Source: Paracoccaceae bacterium
GTDB lineage: Bacteria; Pseudomonadota; Alphaproteobacteria; Rhodobacterales; Rhodobacteraceae
Assembly (NCBI GenBank): GCA_030148225.1
Contig: JASBTX010000011.1
Span: 1 to 64,000, forward strand
Reading direction: 5' to 3'
Length of the DNA stretch: 64,000 nt
Numbering within the stretch: position 1 is the first letter of the stretch; the number at the start of each line of letters is the position of its first letter. The notes beneath the pieces are model-generated. The model was not told the DNA's origin and made no database searches. It saw only the letters and a program-made list of their open reading frames with translations. Shown one piece after another: positions 1 to 8,465 of this stretch. Position numbers and translations under genes: made by a program.

Positions 1-405
1 ATGTTCCGCAAGCTGCTGGACCGCGGCGAAGCCGGCGACAACATCGGCGCGCTGCTGCGTGGCGTTGACCGTGACGGCGTTGAGCGTGGTCAGGTTCTGT
101 GTAAGCCGGGCTCCGTGACCCCGCACACCAAATTCGAGGCAGAAGCATATATTCTGACCAAAGAAGAAGGTGGCCGTCACACCCCGTTCTTTGCGAACTA
201 CCGTCCGCAGTTCTACTTCCGGACCACCGACGTGACCGGCACCGTGACCCTGCCGGAAGGCACCGAGATGGTGATGCCGGGCGACAACCTGAAGTTCGAA
301 GTTGAACTGATCGCCCCGATCGCGATGGAAGACGGTCTGCGTTTCGCCATCCGCGAAGGCGGCCGCACCGTCGGCGCTGGCGTTGTGTCGAAGATCATCG
401 AGTAA
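1..405 (+). CDS. tuf: Elongation factor Tu, C-terminal part (5' end outside window)
   Basis: EF-Tu is the GTPase that delivers aminoacyl-tRNA to the ribosome. Only the last 134 codons are present, covering the end of domain 2 and all of domain 3; the GTP-binding domain lies upstream of the window. The reading frame is open at position 1, so the first Met codon is internal. Recognisable stretches are the PGDN loop and the terminal [15 protein letters not shown] segment that contacts tRNA. The TAA stop is followed by a strong terminator, so tuf ends a transcript here. The last 20 or so bases recur downstream at 495-517. Confidence 0.98.
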   Translation: MFRKLLDRGEAGDNIGALLRGVDRDGVERGQVLCKPGSVTPHTKFEAEAYILTKEEGGRHTPFFANYRPQFYFRTTDVTGTVTLPEGTEMVMPGDNLKFEVELIAPIAMEDGLRFAIREGGRTVGAGVVSKIIE

Positions 406-430
406 TTCGCACTCGCGAATGATCAAACGG

Positions 431-460
431 AAAGGGCGCCCCAGTGGCGCCCTTTTTGTT
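431..460 (+). terminator. Intrinsic terminator after tuf
   Basis: A perfect 10-bp stem (431-440 with 446-455) has a 5-nt loop and runs straight into a T-rich tail. It lies 26 nt after the tuf stop codon. Confidence 0.9.
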
Positions 461-494
461 TGAACGCGATGATCCCGAGACGCACCAGAAAGAC

Positions 495-517
495 TGTGTC
501 GAAGATCATCGAGTAAT
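495..517 (+). repeat. Duplicate of the tuf 3' end (23 bp)
   Basis: These 23 bases are identical to 384-406, which encode the last residues (VSKIIE), the TAA stop and the next base of tuf. The upstream flank shows no further EF-Tu coding sequence, so this is a detached tail rather than a second gene. It is followed by its own terminator. It may be a scar of recombination between tuf copies or of a collapsed tandem duplication. Confidence 0.85.
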
Positions 518-530
518 CAGGTTTCCTGAT
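516..530. promoter_or_regulatory. 15-bp inverted repeat, copy 1
   Basis: ATCAGGTTTCCTGAT is a perfect 6-3-6 inverted repeat. The same 15 bases occur at 4931-4945 in front of the small membrane-protein gene. The symmetry and exact recurrence suggest a transcription-factor operator, but no regulator is identified. Here it sits between two terminators. Confidence 0.4.
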
Positions 531-540
531 TGCGGATGGA

Positions 541-568
541 AAGGGCCTCCTTCGGGAGGCCCTTTTCC
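541..568 (+). terminator. Second intrinsic terminator downstream of tuf
   Basis: A perfect 10-bp stem (541-550 with 555-564) is closed by a TTCG tetraloop and ends in a short T run. It follows the duplicated tuf tail, mirroring the arrangement after the real gene. The next 190 bases up to the histidine kinase stop show no gene. Confidence 0.85.
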
Positions 569-760
569 TATGTGTACAAAGCTGAGCAGGGCAGGGGCCG
601 CTTCGCCAATGAAACCGTTTGGCCTTCGGCGGATTTGATCGGATCAGGCGCGCGCCCGGAGACCTGGTCGGGCGCGGCCCAGACGCAGCACAAACGCGGG
701 GCGTCCGGGCGGTTTTGCGGGCCGGTGTATTCTTGGTTGAGACGACAGGATGCCTTAGGC

Positions 761-2032
761 TCAGGGCGCGGGCTGAATGTCCGGATTGCAGGGCAGCGTC
801 AGAACGAAACGACTTCCCTTTCCCGGGCCTTCGCTTTCGGCATGAGCGCTGCCGCCATGCGCACAGGCAATTTCGCGTACATTCGCGAGTCCCAGGCCAG
901 TGGACTTTTCACCATCCGTTGGCTGCGCGGAAAGCCTTTGAAAACGGCCGAAGGCGCGCGTCAGGTCGTCTGGCGTCAGGCCCTGACCGGTATCGGAGAC
1001 GGCAACGGTGACGCTTTCACCTTCCTGCGCGACCGAAATCCGGACCTCGCCTCCGGGATAGGTATATTTCACGGCGTTGCTAATCAGATTGTCGATGGCA
1101 GAGATGACCAGTGTTTCATCAACCTCTGCGATGGTCCGCTGCGGTGGGTCGACGGACAGGGAAATCGATTTGCGTGCAGCCTCTTCCCGGTTGGCTTCGG
1201 CTGCAATGTGCAGCAACCCGGTCAGGTCGACCGGCTTGCGGTCCAGGCGCAGCGCTTCGCCTTCGACCCTGGCCCGGTCCAGCGTCGCGTCGATCAACTG
1301 CGCGATCCGGTCCGCATTGTCGATGACCTTCTGAAACGCGGTTTCAATCCGGGCTGTGTCCGGTGTTTCTGTGCGGGCTCTGATCAGTCCCAGTTCGGCC
1401 TGGGACAGCACGGCGGCCAGCGGGCTGCGTAGGTCGTGGGCAATCAGCCCCATAAGTGCGATCTTTTCCGCGTTTTCACGCCGCACTTCGGAATAGCCCT
1501 GCTGCAGCCGCCGGTTCATCCGCGCAAGATCCGCGATTAGCTTCTTTCGGTCCCTTTCAACGGAGAGGCGGCGCAATTCGGCTTCGGCGCGCAGGGCAAA
1601 AATCGTTGATATCGCAGTGGCGATCTCGGATTCCTTGATCTCCTGGTTGGAAAATACAGCCAGATGACCGGTGACCTCGCCAGAGGTGTCGCGAAGTGGA
1701 ATACCTATGTAGCCTTCAAACCTCGCTTCGCGGGGATAAAGGTCGGCAATCCCGCAGGGGATGATCACCACCTCCCCGGCATATACCCGGGCGCAGGGGG
1801 TGCCCTGCAATTCGTAGCGTATCCCGCGAGCAACCTTGTGGTCCTGCAGGGCGTAGAGCGCCCGCGCGTGGGTGGGGGGCACCCCTTCGCCATAGGTGAC
1901 TGCGACGAAGGCTGCATCTAGATGCTCGCTCAGGGCCTCAACCAGGCGCGCCAGGAGCGCATGACCGGTTTCACCAGCGATACTGCGCGCAATCAGCAGA
2001 ACTTGCTCGGTTTCGGGGCTGTGAGGCGGCAC
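761..2032 (-). CDS. GAF-domain sensor histidine kinase (orphan)
   Basis: This 423-residue protein is a cytoplasmic two-component sensor kinase. An N-terminal GAF-like sensor (about residues 20-155) is followed by a coiled-coil linker, a HisKA domain with the phospho-acceptor motif IAHDLRSPL (about residues 198-206), and a HATPase domain with an N box (DNLISNAVKYT), a G1 box (DTGQGL) and a G2 box (STGLGLANV). There is no membrane segment, and no response regulator lies nearby. The start is a GTG at 2030-2032 with only a weak ribosome-binding site. It is inserted between tuf and rpsJ on the opposite strand to the ribosomal genes. The ligand is unknown. Confidence 0.88.
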   Translation of the reverse strand: MPPHSPETEQVLLIARSIAGETGHALLARLVEALSEHLDAAFVAVTYGEGVPPTHARALYALQDHKVARGIRYELQGTPCARVYAGEVVIIPCGIADLYPREARFEGYIGIPLRDTSGEVTGHLAVFSNQEIKESEIATAISTIFALRAEAELRRLSVERDRKKLIADLARMNRRLQQGYSEVRRENAEKIALMGLIAHDLRSPLAAVLSQAELGLIRARTETPDTARIETAFQKVIDNADRIAQLIDATLDRARVEGEALRLDRKPVDLTGLLHIAAEANREEAARKSISLSVDPPQRTIAEVDETLVISAIDNLISNAVKYTYPGGEVRISVAQEGESVTVAVSDTGQGLTPDDLTRAFGRFQRLSAQPTDGEKSTGLGLANVREIACAHGGSAHAESEGPGKGSRFVLTLPCNPDIQPAP

Positions 2033-2226
2033 TATTGGGTTGTCCGTTGTGAGGCTTTGCGCAAGATTAACCGGACTTGGAGGGCGCCACTAGGGCCACT
2101 GGCCGCCCTGCGTCAGTTTTTAACACGGGACGGCCAGGTTTTCTGGGGGTGACCTTGCCCGATCGCCGTAACGGCTCCTGAGGTGGACCCAAAGAGTGGG
2201 AGCATTCGCACGGGCCTCATTTACCC

Positions 2227-2255
2227 TTGCAATACCGCCGCTGCAGGCTTAAGAC
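2227..2255 (+). promoter_or_regulatory. Candidate S10-operon promoter
   Basis: TTGCAA (2227-2232) and TAAGAC (2250-2255) are separated by 17 nt. The -35 element is good and the -10 element is weak. It would give a leader of about 110 nt before rpsJ. Confidence 0.4.
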
Positions 2256-2279
2256 GCGCGAGTTCTCAATGAGAATATC

Positions 2280-2303
2280 AAGGCGGGGTGATTCCCGCCT
2301 TTT
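2280..2303 (+). promoter_or_regulatory. Hairpin in the rpsJ leader
   Basis: An 8-bp perfect stem (2280-2287 with 2294-2301) with a 6-nt loop is followed by only three T residues. It could be an attenuator or a protein-binding site for autogenous control of the S10 operon, as L4 does in enterobacteria, but the shape alone does not show this. Confidence 0.4.
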
Positions 2304-2373
2304 GGGTTCGATGAGGGTGCGCGGTGGTCGTGGGCCCTCCTCTCAACTCCAACGCCTATAAAAGGCTGACGAA

Positions 2374-2682
2374 ATGCAAAGTCAAAACATTCGCATTCGG
2401 CTGAAGGCTTTCGATTACCGCGTGCTGGACGCCAGCACCCAGGAAATCGTGAACACTGCAAAGCGCACCGGCGCGCAGGTTCGTGGCCCGATCCCGCTTC
2501 CGAACAAGATCGAGAAATTCACCGTTCTGCGTGGTCCCCACGTGAACAAGAAATCCCGCGATCAGTTCGAGATCAGGACGCATAAGCGCCTGTTGGACAT
2601 CATTGACCCGACACCCCAGACAGTCGACGCGCTGATGAAGCTCGATCTGGCTGCCGGTGTTGACGTGCAGATTTCGGTTTAA
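2374..2682 (+). CDS. rpsJ: 30S ribosomal protein S10 (uS10)
   Basis: S10 (102 aa, normal length) binds the 3' domain of 16S rRNA in the head of the 30S subunit. It also works with NusB as NusE in transcription antitermination. The beginning [18 protein letters not shown] and the central [20 protein letters not shown] are family signatures. It heads the S10 operon, preceded by a leader with a promoter-like site and a hairpin, and is followed 17 nt later by rplC. Confidence 0.98.
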   Translation: MQSQNIRIRLKAFDYRVLDASTQEIVNTAKRTGAQVRGPIPLPNKIEKFTVLRGPHVNKKSRDQFEIRTHKRLLDIIDPTPQTVDALMKLDLAAGVDVQISV

Positions 2683-2699
2683 GGAGGGCATAGAGAGTC

Positions 2700-3440
2700 A
2701 TGCGCTCAGGAGTAATAGCGAAAAAGGTCGGTATGACCCGGCTTTTCATGGATGACGGTCGCCAGGTTCCGGTCACTGTCCTCCAGTTGGATAACCTTCA
2801 GGTGGTTGCGCAGCGCACCGCCGAGAAAGACGGCTACTCGGCTGTTCAGCTTGGTGCGGGTTCGGCCAAAGCCAAACGCACGAGCCAGGCAATGCGCGGC
2901 CACTTTGCCGCCGCCAAGGTTGCACCCAAACGCAAGATCGCGGAATTCCGCGTGTCTGCTGACAACCTGATCGGTGTTGGAGAGGAAATCTCGGCAGAGC
3001 ATTTCCTTGAAGGACAAAAGGTTGACGTATCGGGCACGTCGATTGGTAAAGGCTTTGCCGGTGCCATGAAACGCCACAACTTTGGTGGTCTTCGCGCGTC
3101 GCATGGTGTGTCGATCAGCCACCGGTCGCACGGTTCGACCGGTCAGTGTCAGGATCCCGGCCGCGTGTTCAAGGGCAAGAAGATGGCCGGTCACATGGGT
3201 GCCGCCAAGGTCACGACCCAGAACCTTGAGGTCGTCAAGACCGATGCCGACCGCGGCCTGATAATGATCAAGGGCGCTGTCCCGGGCTCAAAGGGTGGCT
3301 GGGTCACGATCAAGGATGCCGTGAAAAAGAAACTGCCGGACGGTGTTCCGTTTCCGGCGGCGCTGAAATCCGCAGCCGCGGCCGCCGCGCCTGCCGAAGA
3401 GACTCCGGCCGAAGCTCCGGAAGGAGGAGCAGAAGAATGA
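2700..3440 (+). CDS. rplC: 50S ribosomal protein L3 (uL3)
   Basis: L3 (246 aa) is one of the first proteins to assemble on 23S rRNA and reaches towards the peptidyl-transferase centre. The internal loop [20 protein letters not shown] carries the GQ that the methyltransferase PrmB modifies in E. coli L3. The last 30 residues form an Ala/Pro/Glu-rich acidic tail, so the protein is longer than the E. coli one (about 209 aa), as is common in alphaproteobacteria. Its stop overlaps the rplD start by 4 bases. Confidence 0.98.
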   Translation: MRSGVIAKKVGMTRLFMDDGRQVPVTVLQLDNLQVVAQRTAEKDGYSAVQLGAGSAKAKRTSQAMRGHFAAAKVAPKRKIAEFRVSADNLIGVGEEISAEHFLEGQKVDVSGTSIGKGFAGAMKRHNFGGLRASHGVSISHRSHGSTGQCQDPGRVFKGKKMAGHMGAAKVTTQNLEVVKTDADRGLIMIKGAVPGSKGGWVTIKDAVKKKLPDGVPFPAALKSAAAAAAPAEETPAEAPEGGAEE

Positions 3441-4057
3441 AACTTGATGTGATCAAACTGGACGGCAAGAAAGCCGGTTCCGTCGACCTGGGTGATGACG
3501 TGTTCGGGCTCGAGCCGCGCGCTGATATCCTGCACCGTGTCGTGCGCTGGCAGCGCGCGCGGGCACAGGCCGGAACGCATAAGGTCAAAACCCGTTCCGA
3601 GACCAGCTACTCGACCAAGAAGATCTATCGCCAGAAGGGCACCGGCGGCGCACGCCACGGTGACCGCAACGCGCCGATCTTCCGCAAGGGTGGTGTCTAC
3701 AAGGGTCCGACCCCGCGCAGCCACGCCCATGACCTGCCCAAGAAATTCCGGGCGCTGGGTCTGAAGCATGCCCTGTCGGCCAAGGCAGGCGCAGGCGAAT
3801 TGGTGGTGCTGGACGAGGCAGCGTTGAAAGAAGCCAAGACCAAGACACTGGCCAAAGCGGTCAAGGAACTGGGCTGGAAGCGCGCGCTGATCATCGACGG
3901 CGCCGAGGTGAACGAGAACTTTGCCAAGGCTGCCCGCAACATCGACGGTGTTGACGTCCTGCCAAGCATGGGCGCCAACGTCTATGACATCCTGAAGCGC
4001 GACACGCTGGTCCTGACCAAGGCGGGCGTCGAAGCATTGGAGGCCCGACTGAAATGA
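3437..4057 (+). CDS. rplD: 50S ribosomal protein L4 (uL4)
   Basis: L4 (206 aa) binds 23S rRNA domain I, and its extended loop lines the exit tunnel. That loop is visible as [20 protein letters not shown] at about residues 61-80. In enterobacteria L4 also represses its own operon; whether it does so here is unknown. It is translationally coupled on both sides, with ATGA overlaps with rplC and rplW. Confidence 0.98.
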   Translation: MKLDVIKLDGKKAGSVDLGDDVFGLEPRADILHRVVRWQRARAQAGTHKVKTRSETSYSTKKIYRQKGTGGARHGDRNAPIFRKGGVYKGPTPRSHAHDLPKKFRALGLKHALSAKAGAGELVVLDEAALKEAKTKTLAKAVKELGWKRALIIDGAEVNENFAKAARNIDGVDVLPSMGANVYDILKRDTLVLTKAGVEALEARLK

Positions 4058-4350
4058 GCGCCAAAGCAGAACTCTATGACGTGATCCGCAAGCCGATCAT
4101 CACCGAAAAGGCGACAATGGCATCCGAATCCGGCGCCGTCGTTTTCGAAGTGGCAGTCGATGCGAACAAACCGCAGATCAAGGAAGCGGTGGAAACCCTG
4201 TTCGGGGTCAAGGTGAAGGCGGTCAACACGACCATCACCAAGGGCAAGAACAAGCGTTTCCGCGGCCAGCCGGGCAAGCGCAGGGACGTAAAAAAGGCCT
4301 ATGTGACGCTTGAAGAAGGCAACACGATCGACGTCTCGACCGGCCTCTGA
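4054..4350 (+). CDS. rplW: 50S ribosomal protein L23 (uL23)
   Basis: L23 (98 aa) sits at the tunnel exit and is the docking site for trigger factor and SRP. The N-terminal [13 protein letters not shown] and the basic loop [20 protein letters not shown] are diagnostic. It overlaps rplD by 4 bases. In most bacteria rplB follows directly; here a terminator and an opposite-strand gene intervene, so this is the end of the first ribosomal transcript. Confidence 0.98.
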   Translation: MSAKAELYDVIRKPIITEKATMASESGAVVFEVAVDANKPQIKEAVETLFGVKVKAVNTTITKGKNKRFRGQPGKRRDVKKAYVTLEEGNTIDVSTGL

Positions 4351-4373
4351 TCGCCGTTCGTCTTTGAATTGAG

Positions 4374-4405
4374 AAAGCCCCCGGTGGATGCCGGGGGCTT
4401 TTTTC
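4374..4405 (+). terminator. Intrinsic terminator between rplW and rplB
   Basis: A perfect 11-bp stem (4374-4384 with 4391-4401), a 6-nt loop and a run of six Ts start 23 nt after the rplW stop. It physically divides the S10 operon. Confidence 0.92.
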
Positions 4406-4494
4406 GTATGTGACCGTCTGCCCTGACTTCGTGTGCAATGAAGTTCTGGCTTGGGAAAAATCAGTCGATGTGCGCTGGTCTGCGAACCGTCAGG

Positions 4495-4914
4495 TCAGTG
4501 GAACGTCAGGACCGCCATGCCCAGCACCGACAGATAGGTCAGAAGGATAGTCAGGCCGATCTTGGGCGCGCGCTGAGCAGCGTCCGGATCACCCGCGACG
4601 ACACGTTTGGTATTTCGTGTGGCAAACCCGACCAGAAAGATCAGCCCGAGAATTAACATCAGCTTGACCCAGAACCAATTGGGCAGGGTTGCCATGTCGG
4701 TCCCCGATGCCCATAGCGCCAGCGGACCAGTGACCAGCAAAGCGGCCAGCGCGATATGCCCCACGCGCGAGAGCCGGACCGCAACCCTGAGCATTGTCGG
4801 TCGCGCCTCGGGTTCCGTGCCTGCCATCATCGCGCCGACGACGGGTATGCCAAAGACGGCCGCGCCACCCAGAGCGATGGATGCAAGATGCAGCCAGTAG
4901 AGAAGATCGCTCAT
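4495..4914 (-). CDS. Small integral membrane protein, four predicted TM helices
   Basis: The 139-residue protein has four hydrophobic segments at about residues 5-29, 50-70, 79-100 and 117-138. Histidines lie within or next to the first two helices (LHLASIALGG and GHIALAALLVTG), and a His is C-terminal. This resembles CopD/DUF2269-like or cytochrome b561-like four-helix proteins that bind metal or heme, but the match is from memory and the function is not established. It is transcribed against the ribosomal genes between rplW and rplB. A perfect palindrome lies 17 nt before its start codon. Confidence 0.7.
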   Translation of the reverse strand: MSDLLYWLHLASIALGGAAVFGIPVVGAMMAGTEPEARPTMLRVAVRLSRVGHIALAALLVTGPLALWASGTDMATLPNWFWVKLMLILGLIFLVGFATRNTKRVVAGDPDAAQRAPKIGLTILLTYLSVLGMAVLTFH

Positions 4915-4930
4915 GACGATGACATCCTTG

Positions 4931-4945
4931 ATCAGGTTTCCTGAT
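4931..4945. promoter_or_regulatory. 15-bp inverted repeat, copy 2, upstream of the membrane-protein gene
   Basis: ATCAGGTTTCCTGAT is identical to the copy at 516-530. Its position, 17 nt before the start codon of the minus-strand membrane protein, is typical of an operator. Confidence 0.45.
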
Positions 4946-5055
4946 ATGTGAATTTGTCACGAATCCGGGGTTTTGACCAAGGGTTTAAATGGTGGGGCAA
5001 AAGTGATCTGAAATTCAGGCAGATACACCACTGGACACCTATCGCCACCGCTGCT

Positions 5056-5104
5056 AAACGGCCCCATCGCAATCAGCCCCGGATTCGTCCGGGGCCGTTT
5101 GTTG
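5056..5104 (+). promoter_or_regulatory. Nested alternative hairpins upstream of rplB
   Basis: A 10-bp helix can form between 5056-5065 and 5091-5100. A 6-bp helix, 5077-5082 with 5089-5094, competes for four of the same bases. The inner helix is followed by GCCGTTTGTTGTT, a weak terminator tail. This could be an attenuator or an ordinary terminator for read-through from upstream. Confidence 0.4.
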
Positions 5105-5134
5105 TTGAGACGGGCACCTACGGGGGCCTATACC
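5105..5134 (+). promoter_or_regulatory. Candidate promoter for the rplB-rplP operon
   Basis: TTGAGA (5105-5110) and TATACC (5129-5134) are spaced 18 nt apart, about 65 nt before rplB. The -10 element resembles the TATACG seen upstream of rpmC, rplO and rpmI in this window. Confidence 0.45.
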
Positions 5135-5205
5135 CATGGGCCGAAATCGGCCCCGAACATAGCCGGAGGTGCGCCTTCGGCACTGCTAAACGGAAGACAG
5201 AAAGC

Positions 5206-6048
5206 ATGGCACTTAAGTCGTACAAACCCACGACGCCGGGCCAGCGAGGGCTGGTTCTGATCGACCGTTCGGAGCTCTGGAAAGGCCGGCCGGTCAAATC
5301 CCTTACCGAGGGTCTGACCAAATCCGGCGGACGGAACAATACCGGACGGATCACGATGCGCCGCCGCGGCGGTGGGGCGAAACGCCTCTACCGGATCGTG
5401 GATTTCAAGCGCAACAAGATGGACGTGGCCGCAACGGTCGAACGGATCGAATACGATCCCAACCGCACCGCCTTTATCGCGCTCGTGAAATACACCGATG
5501 GCCAGCAGGCCTATATCCTCGCCCCTCAGCGTCTGGCTGTGGGTGATGAAGTGATCTCTTCGGCCAAGGCCGACATCAAGCCGGGCAACGCGATGCCATT
5601 CTCCGGCATGCCCATTGGTACAATCGTACATAATATCGAACTGAAACCCGGCAAAGGCGGCCAGATCGCCCGTGCGGCGGGTACCTATGCCCAGTTCGTT
5701 GGCCGCGATGGCGGCTATGCACAGATCCGCCTGTCTTCGGGCGAGTTGCGCATGGTGCGTCAGGAATGCAGGGCCACGGTCGGCGCAGTGTCGAACCCCG
5801 ACAATTCGAACCAGAACCTCGGCAAGGCCGGCCGCAACCGGCACAAGGGCATCCGCCCCAGCGTTCGCGGTGTGGTCATGAACCCCGTCGATCACCCACA
5901 TGGTGGTGGTGAAGGCCGGACCTCGGGTGGTCGTCATCCGGTGTCGCCATGGGGCAAGCCCACCAAGGGTGCACGCACCCGTAACAAGAACAAGGCGTCG
6001 CAGAAGCTGATCATCCGCTCGCGTCACGCCAAGAAGAAGGGCCGGTAA
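5206..6048 (+). CDS. rplB: 50S ribosomal protein L2 (uL2)
   Basis: L2 (280 aa) is needed for subunit association and peptidyl transfer. The chosen ATG at 5206 gives the usual [15 protein letters not shown] start and family length, although the frame stays open about 260 bases further upstream. The C-terminal [20 protein letters not shown] block holds the conserved functional histidine. It begins the second ribosomal transcript after the rplW terminator and is followed by rpsS after 2 nt. Confidence 0.98.
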   Translation: MALKSYKPTTPGQRGLVLIDRSELWKGRPVKSLTEGLTKSGGRNNTGRITMRRRGGGAKRLYRIVDFKRNKMDVAATVERIEYDPNRTAFIALVKYTDGQQAYILAPQRLAVGDEVISSAKADIKPGNAMPFSGMPIGTIVHNIELKPGKGGQIARAAGTYAQFVGRDGGYAQIRLSSGELRMVRQECRATVGAVSNPDNSNQNLGKAGRNRHKGIRPSVRGVVMNPVDHPHGGGEGRTSGGRHPVSPWGKPTKGARTRNKNKASQKLIIRSRHAKKKGR

Positions 6049-6050
6049 TC

Positions 6051-6329
6051 ATGTCGCGTTCTGTATGGAAGGGCCCTTTTGTCGACTCTTATGTCCTCAA
6101 AAAGGCAGAAGCGGCACGCGAGAGCGGCCGCAACGATGTCATCAAGATCTGGTCGCGCCGTTCGACCATCCTGCCCCAGTTCGTTGGGCTGACCTTTGGT
6201 GTCTATAACGGCCGCAAGCACATTCCGGTCAACGTTTCGGAAGAGATGATCGGCCAGAAATTCGGCGAATACGCTCCGACCCGCACCTATTACGGCCATG
6301 CGGCGGACAAGAAAGCGAAGAGGAAGTAA
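6051..6329 (+). CDS. rpsS: 30S ribosomal protein S19 (uS19)
   Basis: S19 (92 aa) forms a complex with S13 in the 30S head near the A-site tRNA. The start [11 protein letters not shown] and the segment [22 protein letters not shown] are typical. It lies 2 nt after rplB and 3 nt before rplV, in the conserved order. Confidence 0.98.
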   Translation: MSRSVWKGPFVDSYVLKKAEAARESGRNDVIKIWSRRSTILPQFVGLTFGVYNGRKHIPVNVSEEMIGQKFGEYAPTRTYYGHAADKKAKRK

Positions 6330-6332
6330 GCC

Positions 6333-6713
6333 ATGGGTAAGGACAAGAATCCGCGCCGCGTGGCGGATAACGAAGCAATGGCAAAGACACGCATGCTGCG
6401 GACTTCGCCACAAAAGCTGAACCTCGTTGCTGCAATGATCCGTGGCAAAAAGGTGGACAAGGCGCTGAACGATCTGACTTTCTCGAAAAAGCGGATCGCC
6501 GTTGACGTCAAGAAATGTCTTCAGTCGGCTATCGCCAACGCAGAAAACAACCACAATCTTGACGTGGACGAGCTGATCGTGGCCGAGGCCTATGTCGGCA
6601 AGAACCTGACGATGAAACGCGGTCGCCCACGGGCCCGCGGTCGGTTCGGCCGGATTTTCAAGCCGTTTTCCGAGCTTACGATCAAAGTTCGCCAGGTAGA
6701 GGAGCAAGCGTAA
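6333..6713 (+). CDS. rplV: 50S ribosomal protein L22 (uL22)
   Basis: L22 (126 aa) binds all domains of 23S rRNA, and its beta-hairpin lines the exit tunnel, where macrolide-resistance mutations occur. [20 protein letters not shown] and the hairpin [15 protein letters not shown] are visible. The first 13 residues precede the usual family start; a second in-frame Met follows at residue 16. Its stop shares a base with the rpsC start (TAATG). Confidence 0.97.
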   Translation: MGKDKNPRRVADNEAMAKTRMLRTSPQKLNLVAAMIRGKKVDKALNDLTFSKKRIAVDVKKCLQSAIANAENNHNLDVDELIVAEAYVGKNLTMKRGRPRARGRFGRIFKPFSELTIKVRQVEEQA

Positions 6714-7420
6714 TGGGTCAGAAGGTAAATCCGATTGGCATGCGCCTGCAGGTAAACCGCACCTGGGACAGCCGCTGGTATGCAAACACCAAGGATTATG
6801 GTGATCTTCTGCTGGAAGATCTGAAAATCCGTGAATTCATCAAGAACGAGTGCAAACAGGCCGGCGTCAGCCGCGTGATCATCGAGCGCCCGCATAAGAA
6901 ATGCCGCGTCACCGTGCACACGGCGCGTCCGGGTGTGATCATCGGCAAGAAAGGCGCCGATATCGAAGGTCTGCGCCGCAAGCTGGCCGCGATGACCGAC
7001 AGCGAGTTGCACCTGAACATCGTTGAGGTTCGCAAGCCCGAGCTTGATGGTCCGCTGGTCGCAGAATCGATCGCACAGCAGCTCGAGCGTCGTGTCTCGT
7101 TCCGCCGTGCGATGAAGCGCGCGGTTCAGAACGCGATGCGCATGGGCGCGCTGGGTATCCGGGTCAATGTCGCCGGACGTCTGGGCGGTGCCGAAATCGC
7201 GCGTACGGAATGGTACCGCGAGGGCCGGGTCCCGCTGCACACGCTGCGCGCGGATATCGACTATGCCACCGCAGAGGCGATGACGCCCTATGGCATCATC
7301 GGGATCAAGGTCTGGATCTTCAAAGGCGAGATCATGGAGCATGATCCGTCTGCGCGTGATCGCAAGGCCCAGGAACTCCAGGACGGTCCCGCACCACGTG
7401 GTGCTGGCGGTCGCCGGTAA
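6713..7420 (+). CDS. rpsC: 30S ribosomal protein S3 (uS3)
   Basis: S3 (235 aa) lies at the mRNA entry channel and helps unwind mRNA. It has a type-II KH domain with the [17 protein letters not shown] loop at about residues 64-80 and a C-terminal domain with [20 protein letters not shown]. It is coupled to rplV by a 1-base overlap. Confidence 0.98.
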   Translation: MGQKVNPIGMRLQVNRTWDSRWYANTKDYGDLLLEDLKIREFIKNECKQAGVSRVIIERPHKKCRVTVHTARPGVIIGKKGADIEGLRRKLAAMTDSELHLNIVEVRKPELDGPLVAESIAQQLERRVSFRRAMKRAVQNAMRMGALGIRVNVAGRLGGAEIARTEWYREGRVPLHTLRADIDYATAEAMTPYGIIGIKVWIFKGEIMEHDPSARDRKAQELQDGPAPRGAGGRR

Positions 7421-7432
7421 GGGAGAACAGAG

Positions 7433-7846
7433 ATGCTGCAACCAAAGCGCACAAAATTCCGCAAGATGCACAAGGGCCGTATCCGTGGCGAAGCCAAGGG
7501 TGGTTCCAGCCTGAACTTCGGCACCTACGGTCTGAAGGCAACCGAGCCTGAGCGCGTGACCGCGCGCCAGATCGAAGCCGCGCGTCGTGCAATGACCCGC
7601 CACATGAAACGTCAGGGCCGCGTCTGGATCCGGATTTTCCCGGACCTGCCAGTCACCTCCAAACCTGTCGAGGTGCGGATGGGTAAAGGTAAAGGTTCGG
7701 TTGATTACTGGGCCTGTAAGGTCAAGCCTGGCCGCGTCATGTTCGAGATTGACGGCGTGTCCGAAACCGTTGCCCGCGAGGCGCTGCGCCTTGCGGCGAT
7801 GAAACTGCCTGTCAAGACGCGCACCGTGGTTCGCGAAGACTGGTAA
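7433..7846 (+). CDS. rplP: 50S ribosomal protein L16 (uL16)
   Basis: L16 (137 aa) binds near the A site and the peptidyl-transferase centre and is added late in 50S assembly. It starts [16 protein letters not shown] and contains the signature [16 protein letters not shown]. In most bacteria rpmC follows directly; here the transcript ends and three non-ribosomal genes intervene. Confidence 0.98.
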   Translation: MLQPKRTKFRKMHKGRIRGEAKGGSSLNFGTYGLKATEPERVTARQIEAARRAMTRHMKRQGRVWIRIFPDLPVTSKPVEVRMGKGKGSVDYWACKVKPGRVMFEIDGVSETVAREALRLAAMKLPVKTRTVVREDW

Positions 7847-7884
7847 TTCAGCCGGTTCAGCCGCTGTGTGGCGGCACAGAGAAT

Positions 7885-7918
7885 CAGAAACCCCGTCAGG
7901 ATGCTGGCGGGGTTTCTG
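7885..7918. terminator. Long hairpin after rplP
   Basis: The 15-bp stem (7885-7899 with 7904-7918, one G-T pair) has a 4-nt loop. There is no long T run, only TTTCTGGATT at the end, so termination efficiency is uncertain. It lies about 40 nt after the rplP stop, at the edge of the insertion. Confidence 0.6.
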
Positions 7919-8006
7919 GATTCAGGGTTCGAAATTTGGTCAAAACCCGGAAAACGTGTACTGTTGCGTGATCTCTACAAGACCATCACTGACACAGGAG
8001 TTTTCG

Positions 8007-8315
8007 ATGTCCCTTTCACTGCAGGTGTTATACCCTACCGCTGGCGGCACGACGTTTGACCATGACTATTACGGGTCGGCACATATGAAGATAGTGGGAG
8101 AGAATATGGGCCCGCATATCGAGAGTACGCTTATCACCAAAGGTCTGGCCGGTGGACCGGACACACCCCCGGGCTATCATGCTGTGGCGACAATTGTTTT
8201 CAAGGACCAGGCGGCATTGGACGCGGCGATGGCCGCTTCCGGTCCCGCCTTGGCCGACATTCCGAATTTCTATAGCGGCGAGCCGCAGATGTTGGTGGGT
8301 GAAATAACCGGTTAG
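8007..8315 (+). CDS. EthD-family protein
   Basis: The 102-residue protein has the EthD/dimeric alpha-beta-barrel pattern: an N-terminal strand SLQVLYPTAGGTTFDHDYY, a conserved H in YYGSAHMKIV, and a C-terminal strand ending in the GEPQMLVGEI segment. EthD proteins accompany alkyl-ether degradation in actinomycetes, but most alphaproteobacterial members have no known function. The ATG at 8007 is preceded by CAGGAG. It lies in the rplP/rpmC insertion, with no obvious metabolic partner. Confidence 0.75.
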   Translation: MSLSLQVLYPTAGGTTFDHDYYGSAHMKIVGENMGPHIESTLITKGLAGGPDTPPGYHAVATIVFKDQAALDAAMAASGPALADIPNFYSGEPQMLVGEITG

Positions 8316-8465
8316 GGCCTGCACTCACCCGCAGGAAAGAGTGGTTGCCGGTATCTTGGCCGGGAACGAACCTTGTCCCGCTGCCGGGAATCCCGGGCCT
8401 TTTGCATTGTCGTGATCCCTTGATCCTGCTTAGATCGGCCGACAATTGGATCAGGGGAAACACAG

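Larger units (their letters stand above)
2033..2373. other. Intergenic region upstream of rpsJ
   Basis: This 341-bp stretch between the divergent histidine kinase and rpsJ has no credible gene. It should hold the kinase promoter, for which I see no clear signal, and the S10-operon promoter and leader, annotated separately. Confidence 0.6.

Noticed and set aside
530-1432. 300-codon plus-strand frame over the histidine kinase
   Set aside because: The minus strand encodes a complete sensor kinase with H, N and G boxes across the same bases; the plus-strand product resembles nothing.
5118-6027. Long open frames antisense to rplB
   Set aside because: They mirror the codon periodicity of the high-GC L2 gene; the plus-strand protein matches L2 along its whole length.
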